64,000 nt of DNA from Aquibium oceanicum (GTDB lineage Bacteria; Pseudomonadota; Alphaproteobacteria; Rhizobiales; Rhizobiaceae). The stretch is taken from contig NZ_CP018171.1 of assembly GCF_001889605.1 (NCBI RefSeq), positions 2,502,501-2,566,500 of the forward strand, read 5' to 3'. The position numbers were made by a program, and so were the translations under genes. Below, in pieces: positions 55,692 to 64,000 of the stretch. The notes beneath the pieces are model-generated. The model was not told where the DNA came from, ran no database searches, and saw nothing but the letters and a program-made list of their open reading frames with translations. The stretch's first letter is position 1. Every line of letters begins with the position of its first letter.

Positions 55692-56028
55692 TTCCTGTTT
55701 CTGTCGTTTCGGATGGTTGCACCGGCCAGGTGCGGCGCGGGCGCTTAAGACAGCTTGAAATTGGAAGCGAAGAGACGTTCGCGCGGCGTTCAGCGGGAAT
55801 TTCTGCGGCGGAATCGGGGCAGCAACAAACCTTCCGTTGCGGCACAACGCCTTCTATTGCGGGCCTGCGCGGCGGTTTCATGCGCTTTCCAAGGGACGAG
55901 GCCACACCACGGCCCAGGGGAGTGCCAAGCCTCGCGGCGACGCTTTCTTTAGGCTTTGAGTTCACGTAAGCGGCGCGCTAGACCGGGGCACATCTAACGA
56001 TCCAGCGGGCAATCGGGGAGTTTACGAT
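55692..56028. other. Intergenic region between cell wall hydrolase and mgtE
   Basis: This 337-bp divergent gap has no supported gene and must hold the promoters of both flanking genes. GGGGAG 10 bases before the mgtE TTG is a plausible ribosome binding site. No Mg2+-sensing (ykoK/mgtA-type) leader structure was recognised. Confidence 0.4.
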
Positions 56029-57447
56029 TTGGCGGAGGTTGAGGAAGAAGCGACCGCCGGCGAGGAAACTCAGCAGGAAGGCGCCGACATCTACAACGAG
56101 GAGGGCGTCGTCCGGGCCTCCTTCCTCGCGCATATCGGCGCGACCATCGCGGACCGCGACACGATCACGCTCAAGCGGGACGTGGCCGACCTCCACCAGT
56201 CCGAACTCGGCGACCTTCTCGAAGCCCTGATGCCCGATCAGCGCCGGGCGCTGGTCGACCTCATGGGCGCCGATTTCGATTTCGGAGCGTTGACCGAGAT
56301 CGACGAGGCGATCCGCATGGAGATCGTCGACAGCCTGCCCAACGAACAGATCGCACAGGCCGTCCAGGAACTCGATTCGGACGACGCGGTCTACATTCTG
56401 GAGGATCTCGACGAGGAGGACCAGGAAGAGATCCTGGCACAGCTCCCGTTCACCGAACGCATCCGGCTGCGCCGTTCGCTCGACTATCCCGAAGAAACGG
56501 CCGGCCGGCGCATGCAGACGGAATTCGTCGCCGTGCCGCCGTTCTGGACCATCGGCCAGACGATCGACTACATGCGCGAGGACCAGAACCTCCCGGACAA
56601 TTTCTACCAGATCTTCGTCATCGACCCGACCTTCAAGTTGCTCGGCGCCGTGGACCTCGACCGCATCCTGCGCACCAAGCGCGCTGTGAAGATCGAGGAG
56701 GTGATGCACGAGACGCGCCACGCGATCCCCGCGACCATGGACCAGGAGGAGGCGGCGCGGGAATTCGAGCAGTACGATCTCCTGTCCGCCGCCGTCGTGG
56801 ACGAGAACGACCGTCTCGTCGGCGTTCTCACCATCGACGACGTCGTCGACGTGATCCAGCAGGAGGCCGAGGAGGATCTCCTGCGCATGGGCGGCGTCGG
56901 CGACGAGGAACTTTCCGATACGATCCTCGCAACGTCCCGCTCGCGCACGCCTTGGCTGATGGTGAACCTTGCGACCGCCATTCTCGCATCGCTGGTTATC
57001 GGCCTGTTCGACGCCACGATCGAGCAGATGGTCGCTCTCGCCGTCCTGATGCCAATCGTCGCTTCCATGGGGGGAAATGCCGCCACCCAGACGATGACGG
57101 TGACGGTCCGCGCCCTCGCCACGCGGGACATCGACATCTACAATGCGGGCCGCATCATTCGCCGCGAAACGGTGGTGGGCATCCTCAACGGCGTCATCTT
57201 CGCCGTGGTGATCGGCGTTGTCGCGGGTGGGTGGTTCGAGAGTTTCGGGCTCGGCGGCGTGATCGCGACGGCGATGATCATCAACATGCTGGCCGCCGCG
57301 CTCGCAGGAATCCTCATTCCGCTGCTCCTCGACCGGCTCGGTGCCGATCCGGCGATCGCTTCATCGGTTTTCGTCACGACGGTGACGGACGTCGTGGGCT
57401 TCTTCGCCTTTCTTGGGCTGGCTAGCCTCTGGTTCGGACTCGGCTGA
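56029..57447 (+). CDS. mgtE: Magnesium channel MgtE
   Basis: A 472-residue Mg2+ channel. The cytosolic MgtE N-domain (about residues 30-150, HQSELGDLLEALMPDQRRAL in part) is followed by a pair of CBS domains (about 150-275) that sense cytosolic Mg2+. Five membrane helices at about 310-472 include the pore region MPIVASMGGNAATQTMTVTVR, split as MPIVASMGGNAATQT. The start is TTG at 56029 with GGGGAG upstream; no in-frame ATG precedes the conserved region. No mobile or regulatory partners nearby. Confidence 0.93.
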   Translation: MAEVEEEATAGEETQQEGADIYNEEGVVRASFLAHIGATIADRDTITLKRDVADLHQSELGDLLEALMPDQRRALVDLMGADFDFGALTEIDEAIRMEIVDSLPNEQIAQAVQELDSDDAVYILEDLDEEDQEEILAQLPFTERIRLRRSLDYPEETAGRRMQTEFVAVPPFWTIGQTIDYMREDQNLPDNFYQIFVIDPTFKLLGAVDLDRILRTKRAVKIEEVMHETRHAIPATMDQEEAAREFEQYDLLSAAVVDENDRLVGVLTIDDVVDVIQQEAEEDLLRMGGVGDEELSDTILATSRSRTPWLMVNLATAILASLVIGLFDATIEQMVALAVLMPIVASMGGNAATQTMTVTVRALATRDIDIYNAGRIIRRETVVGILNGVIFAVVIGVVAGGWFESFGLGGVIATAMIINMLAAALAGILIPLLLDRLGADPAIASSVFVTTVTDVVGFFAFLGLASLWFGLG

Positions 57448-57467
57448 CCGCAACCCGGAGCGGCCGC

Positions 57468-57857
57468 TCAGGCGAAGGTCTCGAACGTACCTGCATTCGG
57501 GCAGAACACGGGCGCGTTCTCGCGCGCCGTTCCCGCTTCGAGTTCGTGGGCGCAGCGGCCTTTCGCGGCGCAGCGCGAGCAAAGGATCGCAAGGTCGCGT
57601 AAGACGCCCGGCACCTCGGCTTCGAGCCGCTGTTCGTGGATCCCGTAGGCGGCCATCATCCGGTGCATCAGCCCGTCGGCGCCCGACCCGTGTTCGATGA
57701 CGTCCCGAAGGTCCGCGACGGAAAGTCCCACTTCCGCGGCTATCTCGGATGCCAGCTCGGGGTCCAGCGAATTGATCTCCCGCAGGCCGGTGATGGCGTC
57801 CCGGTGGCGTCGCCATCTCTCGGCGATGCCCTCCACGATGTATCTTACCCCGTTCAT
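57468..57857 (-). CDS. DUF6455 family protein
   Basis: A 129-residue cytosolic protein with the cysteine pattern CSRCAAKGRCAHELEAG and FCPNAGTF near the C-terminus, matching DUF6455 as remembered. The N-terminal half is helical (SLDPELASEIAAEVGLSVADL, in part). The cysteines could bind a metal or Fe-S cluster. Function unknown. It converges with mgtE (20 bp between stops) and is divergent from the merR gene. Confidence 0.75.
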   Translation of the reverse strand: MNGVRYIVEGIAERWRRHRDAITGLREINSLDPELASEIAAEVGLSVADLRDVIEHGSGADGLMHRMMAAYGIHEQRLEAEVPGVLRDLAILCSRCAAKGRCAHELEAGTARENAPVFCPNAGTFETFA

Positions 57858-57938
57858 GGTTCCCTCCGTTTCTCAGCCAAGTCTAGGAGCCCGAGCGGGG
57901 TCTTCCTTGACCAGGATCAAGTGCTGGGGCGGCGAGAA

Positions 57939-57966
57939 TTGACTTTTACGTAAATGCCATGACAAT
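57939..57966 (+). promoter_or_regulatory. merR promoter with internal palindromic operator
   Basis: TTGACT (57939-57944) and GACAAT (57961-57966) flank a 16-bp spacer containing the perfect palindrome TTTACGTAAA (57945-57954). MerR-family regulators bind between -35 and -10, so this is probably an autoregulatory site. The predicted start near 57973 excludes an in-frame ATG at 57959 as the merR start. Confidence 0.6.
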
Positions 57967-58003
57967 CCCAAGGAGCAGTGAATCGTCAGGTCAGGAAGTG
58001 CGC

Positions 58004-58390
58004 ATGCGGGAATACTACACGATCACCGAACTGACCCGCGAGTTCGACATTTCCACCCGCACCTTGCGCTTCTACGAGGACGAAGGGCTGATCCACCCCG
58101 TCCGGCGTGGCCGCACGCGGCTCTTCCGTCCGTCCGACCGCCATCTCGTCCGGCAGATCATGCGGGGCAAGCGGCTGGGATTTTCGATCAACGAGATCCG
58201 TGAAATCATCCAGATGTATCGCGAGCCGCCGGGCGAGGTCGGCCAGCTCAAGCTGATGATCAAGCGCATCGAAGAGAAACGCGGCGATCTGCGGCAGAAG
58301 CGGCGGGACCTCGAGGAAACGCTGGCCGAGCTCGACCACGCGGAGGAATCCTGCGTCGAGCGTCTGGTCGAACTCGGCGTCACGACCTGA
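58004..58390 (+). CDS. MerR-family transcriptional regulator
   Basis: A 128-residue MerR-type regulator. The winged-helix domain (residues 1-70) has YYTITELTREFDISTRTLRF, YEDEGLIHPVRRGRTRLF and the second helix-turn-helix GKRLGFSINEIREII; a coiled-coil dimerisation helix (about 85-120) follows. Only one Cys (ESCVERL) is present, so it is not a classical metal sensor. The form resembles LiuR-type regulators of branched-chain amino acid degradation, but no liu genes are in the window. The start at 58004 has AGGAAG upstream. Confidence 0.85.
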   Translation: MREYYTITELTREFDISTRTLRFYEDEGLIHPVRRGRTRLFRPSDRHLVRQIMRGKRLGFSINEIREIIQMYREPPGEVGQLKLMIKRIEEKRGDLRQKRRDLEETLAELDHAEESCVERLVELGVTT

Positions 58391-58399
58391 GGTCCGAGC

Positions 58400-58876
58400 T
58401 CAGATCCAGCGACGGACCTTCTTGCGATAGTCGCGATATCTCTTGCCGAACCTCAGGTCCAGATGCCGTTCTTCGCGCTCAATCGCGAGTTTCTGCGTCA
58501 GGAAGGCGGCGACAACACCCAGGACGATGAACCAGACGCTGCCTGCGAGCAGGCCGACACCGATCATCAGGAGCGTGTTGGCGAGATAGATCGGGTTGCG
58601 CGAGAACGAGAAGGGCCCGTTCGTGACGAGATGATCGGAGCCGCGATGCGGCATGATGGTCGTCTTCGCCTTGGACAGCGTGCGCATCGCCGAGACGTCG
58701 ATGGCGACCACGCCGAAGATGGATACGATGCCGATCGCGAACAGCAGATCGGACATCGGGCTCGGCACCCAGGGCAGGGGAACCTGCCACATCAGGATGA
58801 TTGCCGCGGCAATGGCCGCGAGATAGATCATCGGCGGCCATGGCAGCCGGTTGGGCCGGGTCTCTGCTTCGCTCAC
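58400..58876 (-). CDS. Isoprenylcysteine carboxyl methyltransferase-like membrane protein
   Basis: A 158-residue protein with four or five hydrophobic segments and the PEMT/ICMT signature: HLVTNGPFSFSRNPIYLANT (SAM-binding region) and EEREHLDLRFGKRYRDYRKKVRRW-type ending (seen: LDLRFGKRYRDYRKKV). Substrate unknown. It starts at GTG 58876, overlapping the stop of the DUF1624 gene by GTGA, so the two are translationally coupled. Confidence 0.82.
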   Translation of the reverse strand: MSEAETRPNRLPWPPMIYLAAIAAAIILMWQVPLPWVPSPMSDLLFAIGIVSIFGVVAIDVSAMRTLSKAKTTIMPHRGSDHLVTNGPFSFSRNPIYLANTLLMIGVGLLAGSVWFIVLGVVAAFLTQKLAIEREERHLDLRFGKRYRDYRKKVRRWI

Positions 58877-59850
58877 TGACTTCCTCCCTCGTCGAGCCTC
58901 TGCATCGTGTCCACGGTGCAAATGTCGGCCATCTCCGTCAGCCGTCCTCGCGTCGTTCCATTCTGGTCTGACGAGAACACCGCGTCGAGCATGTTTTCAC
59001 GTTCGACCGCATCGAGCACGCATACGCAGTAGAACGAACAGAATTCCTCGCTCCGTTCGGCGGAACAGGTCGCCTCGCAGGCCTGCCGGAACTGCACCTG
59101 CGGCGTCTCCCGCGCGGGCGGGAAAACCTGCGCGAAGAGGAAGACGCAGCCGATGAGCACCGGCTGGTGCAGAAGATAGAAGGCCAGGCTGTGCCTGCCG
59201 GCGAAGTCGAGGAGACCGGTCCAGCGCGGAAACTCCAGCCGCGCCAGGCGATCGAGAATGCCTGCCTGCCGCGCGGCGCCCGCAACCGCGATCCCGCACA
59301 GCACCGCGCCGAACCAGGGAAACAGCGGAACGTAGTCGTTCGATCGCGGCCGGTATTCCGATAGTCCGGTCCACCACCAGAGCGGGGCATCCAGCGCCGG
59401 GGTCGCGAACCAGAACGGCAAGGCGATCACGGCGACCGCGATGACGAGGACAAGCGGCCACGGCAGGCCGACGAACAGGAGCCCGAGCAGGCTCGCGAGC
59501 GCGATCTGGTGGAGAATCCCGAAGAAGATGAAGTTGTCCGGCGTCGCGATCCAGGTGACCAGCGTGATCGCCGCCGCCGCACCCGCGACGAGCAGGAGGC
59601 GCCGCCAGAATCCGGTCCAGCGCACCCCGTTCGCATGCGCGAGGAAAAGGCTAACCCCGACGAGAAACAGGAACGACGACGCGATCGACCGGGCGAAGAA
59701 CTTCCAGCCCCCCACGGCCGTCATCCCCGGTTCGGCGTAGCCGAAGAACTCCAGATCCCAGGCGAAATGGTAGACGGCCATCGCGATGAGGGCCAGCCCG
59801 CGGGCGAGATCGATCGCCTGGATGCGACGGGCGGGGGCGGGTTGATGCAT
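58873..59850 (-). CDS. DUF1624 / heparan-alpha-glucosaminide acetyltransferase-like protein
   Basis: A 325-residue membrane protein with about eight helices in residues 1-250. The N-terminal motif RRIQAIDLARGLALIAMAVYHF marks the DUF1624/acyltransferase-3-like family (in part IDLARGLALIAMAVYHFAWD), with SLAFYLLHQPVLIG near the end. It then carries a 70-residue soluble tail with cysteines at 258, 262, 271, 275 and 277 (CEATC ... FCSFYCVC). Function unknown; the tail is discussed in the findings. Confidence 0.82.
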   Translation of the reverse strand: MHQPAPARRIQAIDLARGLALIAMAVYHFAWDLEFFGYAEPGMTAVGGWKFFARSIASSFLFLVGVSLFLAHANGVRWTGFWRRLLLVAGAAAAITLVTWIATPDNFIFFGILHQIALASLLGLLFVGLPWPLVLVIAVAVIALPFWFATPALDAPLWWWTGLSEYRPRSNDYVPLFPWFGAVLCGIAVAGAARQAGILDRLARLEFPRWTGLLDFAGRHSLAFYLLHQPVLIGCVFLFAQVFPPARETPQVQFRQACEATCSAERSEEFCSFYCVCVLDAVERENMLDAVFSSDQNGTTRGRLTEMADICTVDTMQRLDEGGSQ

Positions 59851-60068
59851 GGGAATGGCGATATCCGAAAGACAAGCTAGGGTCGGTCACGCGCGACCGA
59901 ATGGCGGCCGGCGAACGTTGGCAGACGCCTCGAAACGCTACGGCGGGCTACATCCGGAGCAGCGAGCGGCACGGCGCCGGACTGTGATTGACACATGCAC
60001 GGCCCTTCGAAAAGATGCCGTCGCTGACGAAGCGGTTTGGCGCCGGCGCTTCGATGCGAGGAGAGCAG

Positions 60069-61001
60069 ATGAGCGTGACCATTCCCGACATCGGGCCCGA
60101 TCCGATCGCTGTCCCGCGTGTCTACACGCTGCACTGGGTGAACATCATCGGGATCGGCTTCTACCATCTCGTCGCCGCTCTCGCCTTTCTGCCGTACTTT
60201 TTCTCGTGGACCGGCGTGATCCTTGTCTTCGTCGGGATGCAACTGTTCGGCACGGTCGGCATCAACGTGTTCTATCACCGCTATCTCACTCACAAGGGAT
60301 TCCAGTGCCCGAAATGGCTGGAATACACGATGGCGGTCATGGCGGTCTGCTCTTTCCAGGATACGCCGGCGCACTGGGTCGCCGTGCATCGCCGGCATCA
60401 CGAATTCGCCGATGACGAACCCGATCCGCATACGCCGGTGCGCAGCTTCCTGTGGGCGCATGTCGGCTGGATCCTGGTGAAGTCGCCCGACATGTCACGC
60501 TACGAGATCTACTCGCGCTACGCCAAGGACGTTCTGCGCGACCCGTTCTACAAACTCCTCGAAAAGCGGTCCGTCTATCTCGGCATCATCGTCGCGCACT
60601 GGTTCGTCTTCTTCCTCGGCGGCTTCGGCGCGACCCTGCTTGCCGGCGGCACCGGTGCGCAAGCGCTGCAGTTCGGTCTCAGCATCCTGGTCTGGGGTGT
60701 TTTCGTGCGGACGGTCTTCAACTGGCACAACACATGGGCGGTCAATTCCGTGAGCCACTTGTGGGGCTACCGGAACTACGAGACCGGGGAGCACAGCCGC
60801 AACAACATCGTCCTTGGGCTGACCGCGATGGGCGAAGGCTGGCACAACAACCATCATGCCGACCCGCGCTCGGCGCGCCACGGACACCGCCCGTGGGAGA
60901 TCGACGGAACCTATCTGATCATCCGGCTGTTCGCCCTGTGCGGGTTAGCCTGGAAGATCCGTGAACCACAGGTTCCCGGCATGGCCGGCTTGCCCGAATA
61001 G
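60069..61001 (+). CDS. Membrane fatty acid desaturase (acyl-CoA delta-9 type)
   Basis: A 310-residue membrane di-iron desaturase that inserts a double bond into fatty acyl chains. The three histidine boxes are visible: HRYLTH (about residue 70), HRRHH (about 107) and HNNHH (about 260). The order and spacing fit the stearoyl-CoA desaturase-like group. The ATG at 60069 follows GAGGAGAG; the open frame upstream is not conserved. The aldo/keto reductase gene starts 28 bp downstream. The 218-bp region upstream has no gene. Confidence 0.88.
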   Translation: MSVTIPDIGPDPIAVPRVYTLHWVNIIGIGFYHLVAALAFLPYFFSWTGVILVFVGMQLFGTVGINVFYHRYLTHKGFQCPKWLEYTMAVMAVCSFQDTPAHWVAVHRRHHEFADDEPDPHTPVRSFLWAHVGWILVKSPDMSRYEIYSRYAKDVLRDPFYKLLEKRSVYLGIIVAHWFVFFLGGFGATLLAGGTGAQALQFGLSILVWGVFVRTVFNWHNTWAVNSVSHLWGYRNYETGEHSRNNIVLGLTAMGEGWHNNHHADPRSARHGHRPWEIDGTYLIIRLFALCGLAWKIREPQVPGMAGLPE

Positions 61002-61029
61002 TCCTCGTCAAATCAGGAAATACGGGATC

Positions 61030-61863
61030 ATGATCCATACAATCGACGCCAACGGCGCCTCCATCCCCGCCATCGGGCTCGGAACCTGGACGCTTCGAGG
61101 AGCCGAATGTACCGGTCTGGTCGAGCATGCGCTGGACGTCGGCTACCGGCATCTCGACACTGCTGCGAGCTATGAAAACGAAACCGAAATCGGAGCCGCG
61201 GTCCGTGCCTCCGGGCTCGCGCGATCCGAACTCTTCGTCACGACCAAGGTCTGGTACACCGACATCGCGCCCGGCGACTTCGAGCGCTCGGCGGAGGCAA
61301 GCCTCAAGCGCCTCGGCCTCGACCATGTCGATCTTCTCCTGATCCACTGGCCGAGCAAGACGATTCCGCTGGAGGGTCCGATCCAGTCGCTGAACGGGGC
61401 GCTGGAGAGGGGTTATACGAAGAACATCGGCGTTTCCAACTTCCCGACCGACCTTCTCACAAGAGCGATCGAGCTCTCGGAGCACGATCTCGCCTGCAAT
61501 CAGGTCGAGTATCATCCGATGCTTTCGCAGGACAAGGTCCACGCCTTGTGCCGGAAGGCCGGCATGGCGATGGTTTCCTATTGTCCGCTCCATCGCGGCG
61601 GCGGACTGTTCGAGGAACCCGCCGTGCGTTCCGCGGCGCAGAACCATGGACGCACACCCGCCCAGATCGTGCTCCGCTGGCATGTGCAGCAGGAGGGTGT
61701 CGCCGCCATCCCGCGGACGACCAAGAAGGAGCGGCTGGCCGAGAACATCGCCATCTTCGACTTCGCCCTTTCCGAAGAGGAAATGAGGGCGATCTCCGCG
61801 CTGCGATCGGCAAGCAGCCGCATCTGCGACTACGCCTTTTCCCCCGACTGGGATCGCGCCTGA
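61030..61863 (+). CDS. Aldo/keto reductase
   Basis: A 277-residue NADPH-dependent TIM-barrel reductase of the 2,5-diketo-D-gluconate reductase-like group. The catalytic tetrad is visible: Asp and Tyr in HLDTAASYENE, Lys in VTTKVWYTD, His in LLLIHWPS. The C-terminal cofactor region has AIPRTTKKERLAENI. The ATG at 61030 (MIHTIDANGASIPAIGLGTW) has CAGGAAA upstream. Confidence 0.92.
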   Translation: MIHTIDANGASIPAIGLGTWTLRGAECTGLVEHALDVGYRHLDTAASYENETEIGAAVRASGLARSELFVTTKVWYTDIAPGDFERSAEASLKRLGLDHVDLLLIHWPSKTIPLEGPIQSLNGALERGYTKNIGVSNFPTDLLTRAIELSEHDLACNQVEYHPMLSQDKVHALCRKAGMAMVSYCPLHRGGGLFEEPAVRSAAQNHGRTPAQIVLRWHVQQEGVAAIPRTTKKERLAENIAIFDFALSEEEMRAISALRSASSRICDYAFSPDWDRA

Positions 61864-61982
61864 CGCCTTTTTCCGCGCGACGTTCGCTGCTTCGCTTTTG
61901 CGACGCTGGAGCGTCGGTTTCCTGCTAACGGCCGATCGCGCGGCGCTGCAACTGTCGCTTCGGAATTCTCCGGCAGGCAGGA

Positions 61983-63182
61983 ATGGCGACTCAGGTCCGG
62001 CACCCGATCTGGCTACCAGCGGTGCGCGCGCCGGGCGCGAGCACCTTTGCCATCCTCTATGCGCTGGAATCCTTCGCGCGCGCCTCGGTTTCGAGCGTCA
62101 TCCCGATCCAGATCTACGAGGTGCTGCGCGACAAGCAGGCGGTGTCGCTCGTCTATACCGGGGTAGCTCTGGCCGGAATATCGGTTACGCTGTTCATGCC
62201 GTTGCTGATCGCGCGGTTCGCCCGCCGGTGGGTCTACACGGCCGGCGTGGTCGCCCTCGTCCTGGGTGCTCTGCTGTTCCTGACCCAGTCGCTTCCCACC
62301 CAGATGCTTGGCATGCTGTGCCGGGTGATGGGCGCCAGCGCGCTCTCGATCACGCTCAACCTCTACATCATGGAGCACATCCGCAAGACGAAGTTCATCG
62401 AGGCCGAATCGATGCGTCTCGCCTGGTCGACCTTCGCCTGGACGGGCGGGCCGGCGCTCGGCGTCTTCCTCTACACGCGATACGGCATCGTGGCCGCGCA
62501 TGGGGTGGTGATCCTGTTTTCGGTGATCCTGCTTTGCCTGTTCTGGTACTTCAGGCTCGGCGACAATCCCTTGATCCGGCCGGGCAAGATCCGGCCCGCC
62601 AATCCGCTCGCCAACATCGGACGCTTCGTCAGCCAGCCGCGTCTGAGGCTGGCATGGCTTATCGCCTTCGGACGCTCCTGCTTCTGGACGACCTTCTTCG
62701 TCTACGGCCCGATCCTCATGGTGTCCTCCGGCCAAGGCGAGATGGCCGGCGGGCTGCTCGTCTCGGGCGGAAATGCGCTGCTGTTCTCGGCGCTGATCTG
62801 GGGCTGGGCCGGCAAGCGATTCGGCGCGCGCAACACGATGGCCTTTGCCTTTGCCGCGACCGGCACGATGCTGCTTGGAGCGGGCTATGTCGGCGAGGCC
62901 GCTCCGGTAACCGCTGCGGTGTTCCTGCTGGCGGCGGCATTCTTCTGCATCGCGCTCGACGCGCTCGGCTCGACCGCCTACATGCGCAGCGTGCATGCCT
63001 GGGAGCGGCCGCAGATGACGGCGGTCTACCGCACCTATCTCGACCTCTCGGAACTCCTCCCGCCGCTGGTTTATTCGGTGGCGCTGGCCTTCTTCGGCCT
63101 CGGTTCCGTCTTCGCCACCCTCGGCATCTTCGTCCTTCTGTGCGGCGTGGTCACCTTCGTCTACCTGCCGCGGCGCATGTGA
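61983..63182 (+). CDS. MFS transporter
   Basis: A 399-residue inner-membrane protein with twelve hydrophobic segments typical of the major facilitator superfamily. It begins MATQVRHPIWLPAVRAPGAS and ends in the basic FVYLPRRM. Charged inter-helix loops (ARFARRWVYT, GKRFGARNTM) fit the fold; the substrate cannot be inferred. 119 bp separate it from the aldo/keto reductase gene, and its stop is 3 bp from that of the convergent YARHG gene. Confidence 0.85.
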   Translation: MATQVRHPIWLPAVRAPGASTFAILYALESFARASVSSVIPIQIYEVLRDKQAVSLVYTGVALAGISVTLFMPLLIARFARRWVYTAGVVALVLGALLFLTQSLPTQMLGMLCRVMGASALSITLNLYIMEHIRKTKFIEAESMRLAWSTFAWTGGPALGVFLYTRYGIVAAHGVVILFSVILLCLFWYFRLGDNPLIRPGKIRPANPLANIGRFVSQPRLRLAWLIAFGRSCFWTTFFVYGPILMVSSGQGEMAGGLLVSGGNALLFSALIWGWAGKRFGARNTMAFAFAATGTMLLGAGYVGEAAPVTAAVFLLAAAFFCIALDALGSTAYMRSVHAWERPQMTAVYRTYLDLSELLPPLVYSVALAFFGLGSVFATLGIFVLLCGVVTFVYLPRRM

Positions 63183-63185
63183 GGG

Positions 63186-63509
63186 TCATTTCGGGCAGCC
63201 TCGTTCGCCTTCGACCTGCACGATGCTGCCGACGTTCTGCCTTTCGATGAGCGAGAGCTTCACCTGCGCCTGGTCGGATACCCAGCAGCCGGCGTTGTCG
63301 AAATAGGATTGCGCTCGCTTCGTCCTGAAGCAGTAGCCGTTTTCGGCAAAGATCGAATTGCGCACGTACCACAGGTTCTCGCAGGAAAGTTGCCGCAGGT
63401 TGGCCTTCGTGAACTGGTTCACGTCGGTGCACCCAACTCCTTCATAGCAGCCAGCAGTGGCTCCACCGGTCAGCGCGAGGCCCGTCAGGATGGCGAGAAA
63501 GAGACGCAT
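63186..63509 (-). CDS. Secreted YARHG-domain protein
   Basis: A 107-residue small exported protein. The ATG at 63509 follows GGGAGAA and opens a signal peptide (MRLFLAILTGLALTGGATAG, with a Cys directly after it that could also fit a lipoprotein). The mature part has five further cysteines and a YARHG-type motif (LSCENLWYVRNSIFAENGYC, then YFDNAGCW). Function unknown; YARHG domains are extracellular and often peptidase-linked. Confidence 0.78.
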   Translation of the reverse strand: MRLFLAILTGLALTGGATAGCYEGVGCTDVNQFTKANLRQLSCENLWYVRNSIFAENGYCFRTKRAQSYFDNAGCWVSDQAQVKLSLIERQNVGSIVQVEGERGCPK

Positions 63510-63541
63510 GAAGTTCTCCCGAGTTTGCGGTCTCATAGCGT

Positions 63542-64000
63542 TCAGCGGCTCTGCGCGCGCACCCAGTCGTGAAACCGTGCGATCTCGTATTCCTCCGGCA
63601 TCAGCACGCCGCGTTGGTGGCGATTGGAGGCGAGGCCCCGCTGGTTCACCTCGCAGATGGCCGCATCCTGCCCGAGCACCAGGCGGCCGAAGGATACGAT
63701 GTTGTCCAGTTCCTCGGCGGTCGGGGGCAGGGTGTCGGGCGTGAAGAACCATTCCGCCGTCAGTTCCGTCTGCGTCGGCGACAGAGGCCTCAGGCTGACC
63801 GCGCGGACGTAGTCGACATGGCCGACGACGAAGAGCGAGGGCAGGTGGGTCACGTATGTCTGGCCCGCTGCGCGCTCGCGGTCGCCGAGACCCTGAAAGG
63901 CGCGGCCATGCGCGCTGCCGTCGCTCGACCAGGTTTCCGCGCCGTTTCGCAGCGTGCCGGAGAATTCCGGCGCGGGATCGTCCGCGTGTGCCGCCCAGTC
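63542..64000 (-). CDS. Ring-hydroxylating oxygenase alpha subunit, C-terminal part
   Basis: A 152-residue C-terminal fragment; the 5' part lies beyond the window. It shows the end of the SRPBCC-type catalytic domain of Rieske oxygenase alpha subunits: FVVGHVDYVRAVSLRPLSPT, AEWFFTPDTL and GQDAAICEVNQRGLAS, where the Asp is the probable third mononuclear-iron ligand. The Rieske [2Fe-2S] domain cannot be seen. It may belong to the glycine-betaine/carnitine type oxygenases common in rhizobia, but the substrate is undetermined. Confidence 0.82.
   Translation of the reverse strand, partial: DWAAHADDPAPEFSGTLRNGAETWSSDGSAHGRAFQGLGDRERAAGQTYVTHLPSLFVVGHVDYVRAVSLRPLSPTQTELTAEWFFTPDTLPPTAEELDNIVSFGRLVLGQDAAICEVNQRGLASNRHQRGVLMPEEYEIARFHDWVRAQSR

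Overview
The window is GC-rich chromosomal DNA from an alphaproteobacterium of the order Hyphomicrobiales (Rhizobiales), most likely Phyllobacteriaceae/Mesorhizobium-like. The evidence is the gene order (recG-sdhE-mfd, divK-pleD-rpmG, the full nuoA-N operon followed by birA-rnj-mce-DUF1467-proS-lolC-lolD), the DivK/PleD cell-cycle regulators, the short 441-residue ProRS, RNase J beside a methylmalonyl-CoA epimerase, and several alphaproteobacterial DUF families (DUF3572, DUF1467, DUF6481, DUF6455). The genus is inferred from remembered synteny. Both window edges cut genes: glmU on the left and a ring-hydroxylating oxygenase alpha subunit on the right.

Region 1 (1-22.9 kb) is housekeeping. It holds UDP-GlcNAc synthesis (glmU, glmS), DNA repair and transcription-coupled repair (recG, mfd, a YcaQ-type glycosylase), SDH flavinylation (sdhE) and polarity/c-di-GMP signalling (divK-pleD). 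Ribosomal protein L33 (rpmG) has its own promoter and terminator. A tightly packed minus-strand block follows: topA-rnr-DUF983-Nudix-MFS.

Region 2 (23.0-44.0 kb) is the 14-subunit respiratory complex I operon. All of nuoA-N are present and appear intact. Extra genes are threaded through it: a 46-residue ORF (nuoB/nuoC), two 63-residue two-helix membrane proteins (nuoC/nuoD and nuoH/nuoI), a Uma2-family nuclease-like gene with a leaderless-type promoter (nuoD/nuoE), a helix-hairpin-helix protein and a pentapeptide-repeat protein (nuoF/nuoG). NuoE carries a long disordered extension ending in a helix-hairpin-helix domain closely similar to that of the separate protein.

Region 3 (44.4-50.7 kb) contains proS-lolC-lolD and then, beside a textbook alphaproteobacterial LexA box (GAAC-N7-GAAC), a 28-residue single-helix micro-protein. 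It looks like an SOS-induced cell-division inhibitor of the Caulobacter SidA type. Convergent lipB-ggt and a tRNA-Leu(GAG) follow.

Region 4 (50.7-64 kb) is more accessory. It has a large secreted metzincin metalloprotease with eight near-identical 91-residue repeats, several small membrane or stress-type proteins, a SleB-type cell wall hydrolase and the Mg2+ channel MgtE. It also has a MerR regulator with a palindromic operator inside its own promoter, a DUF1624 acyltransferase-like protein with a cysteine-rich tail coupled to an isoprenylcysteine methyltransferase-like protein, a fatty acid desaturase, an aldo/keto reductase, an MFS transporter and a YARHG secreted protein.
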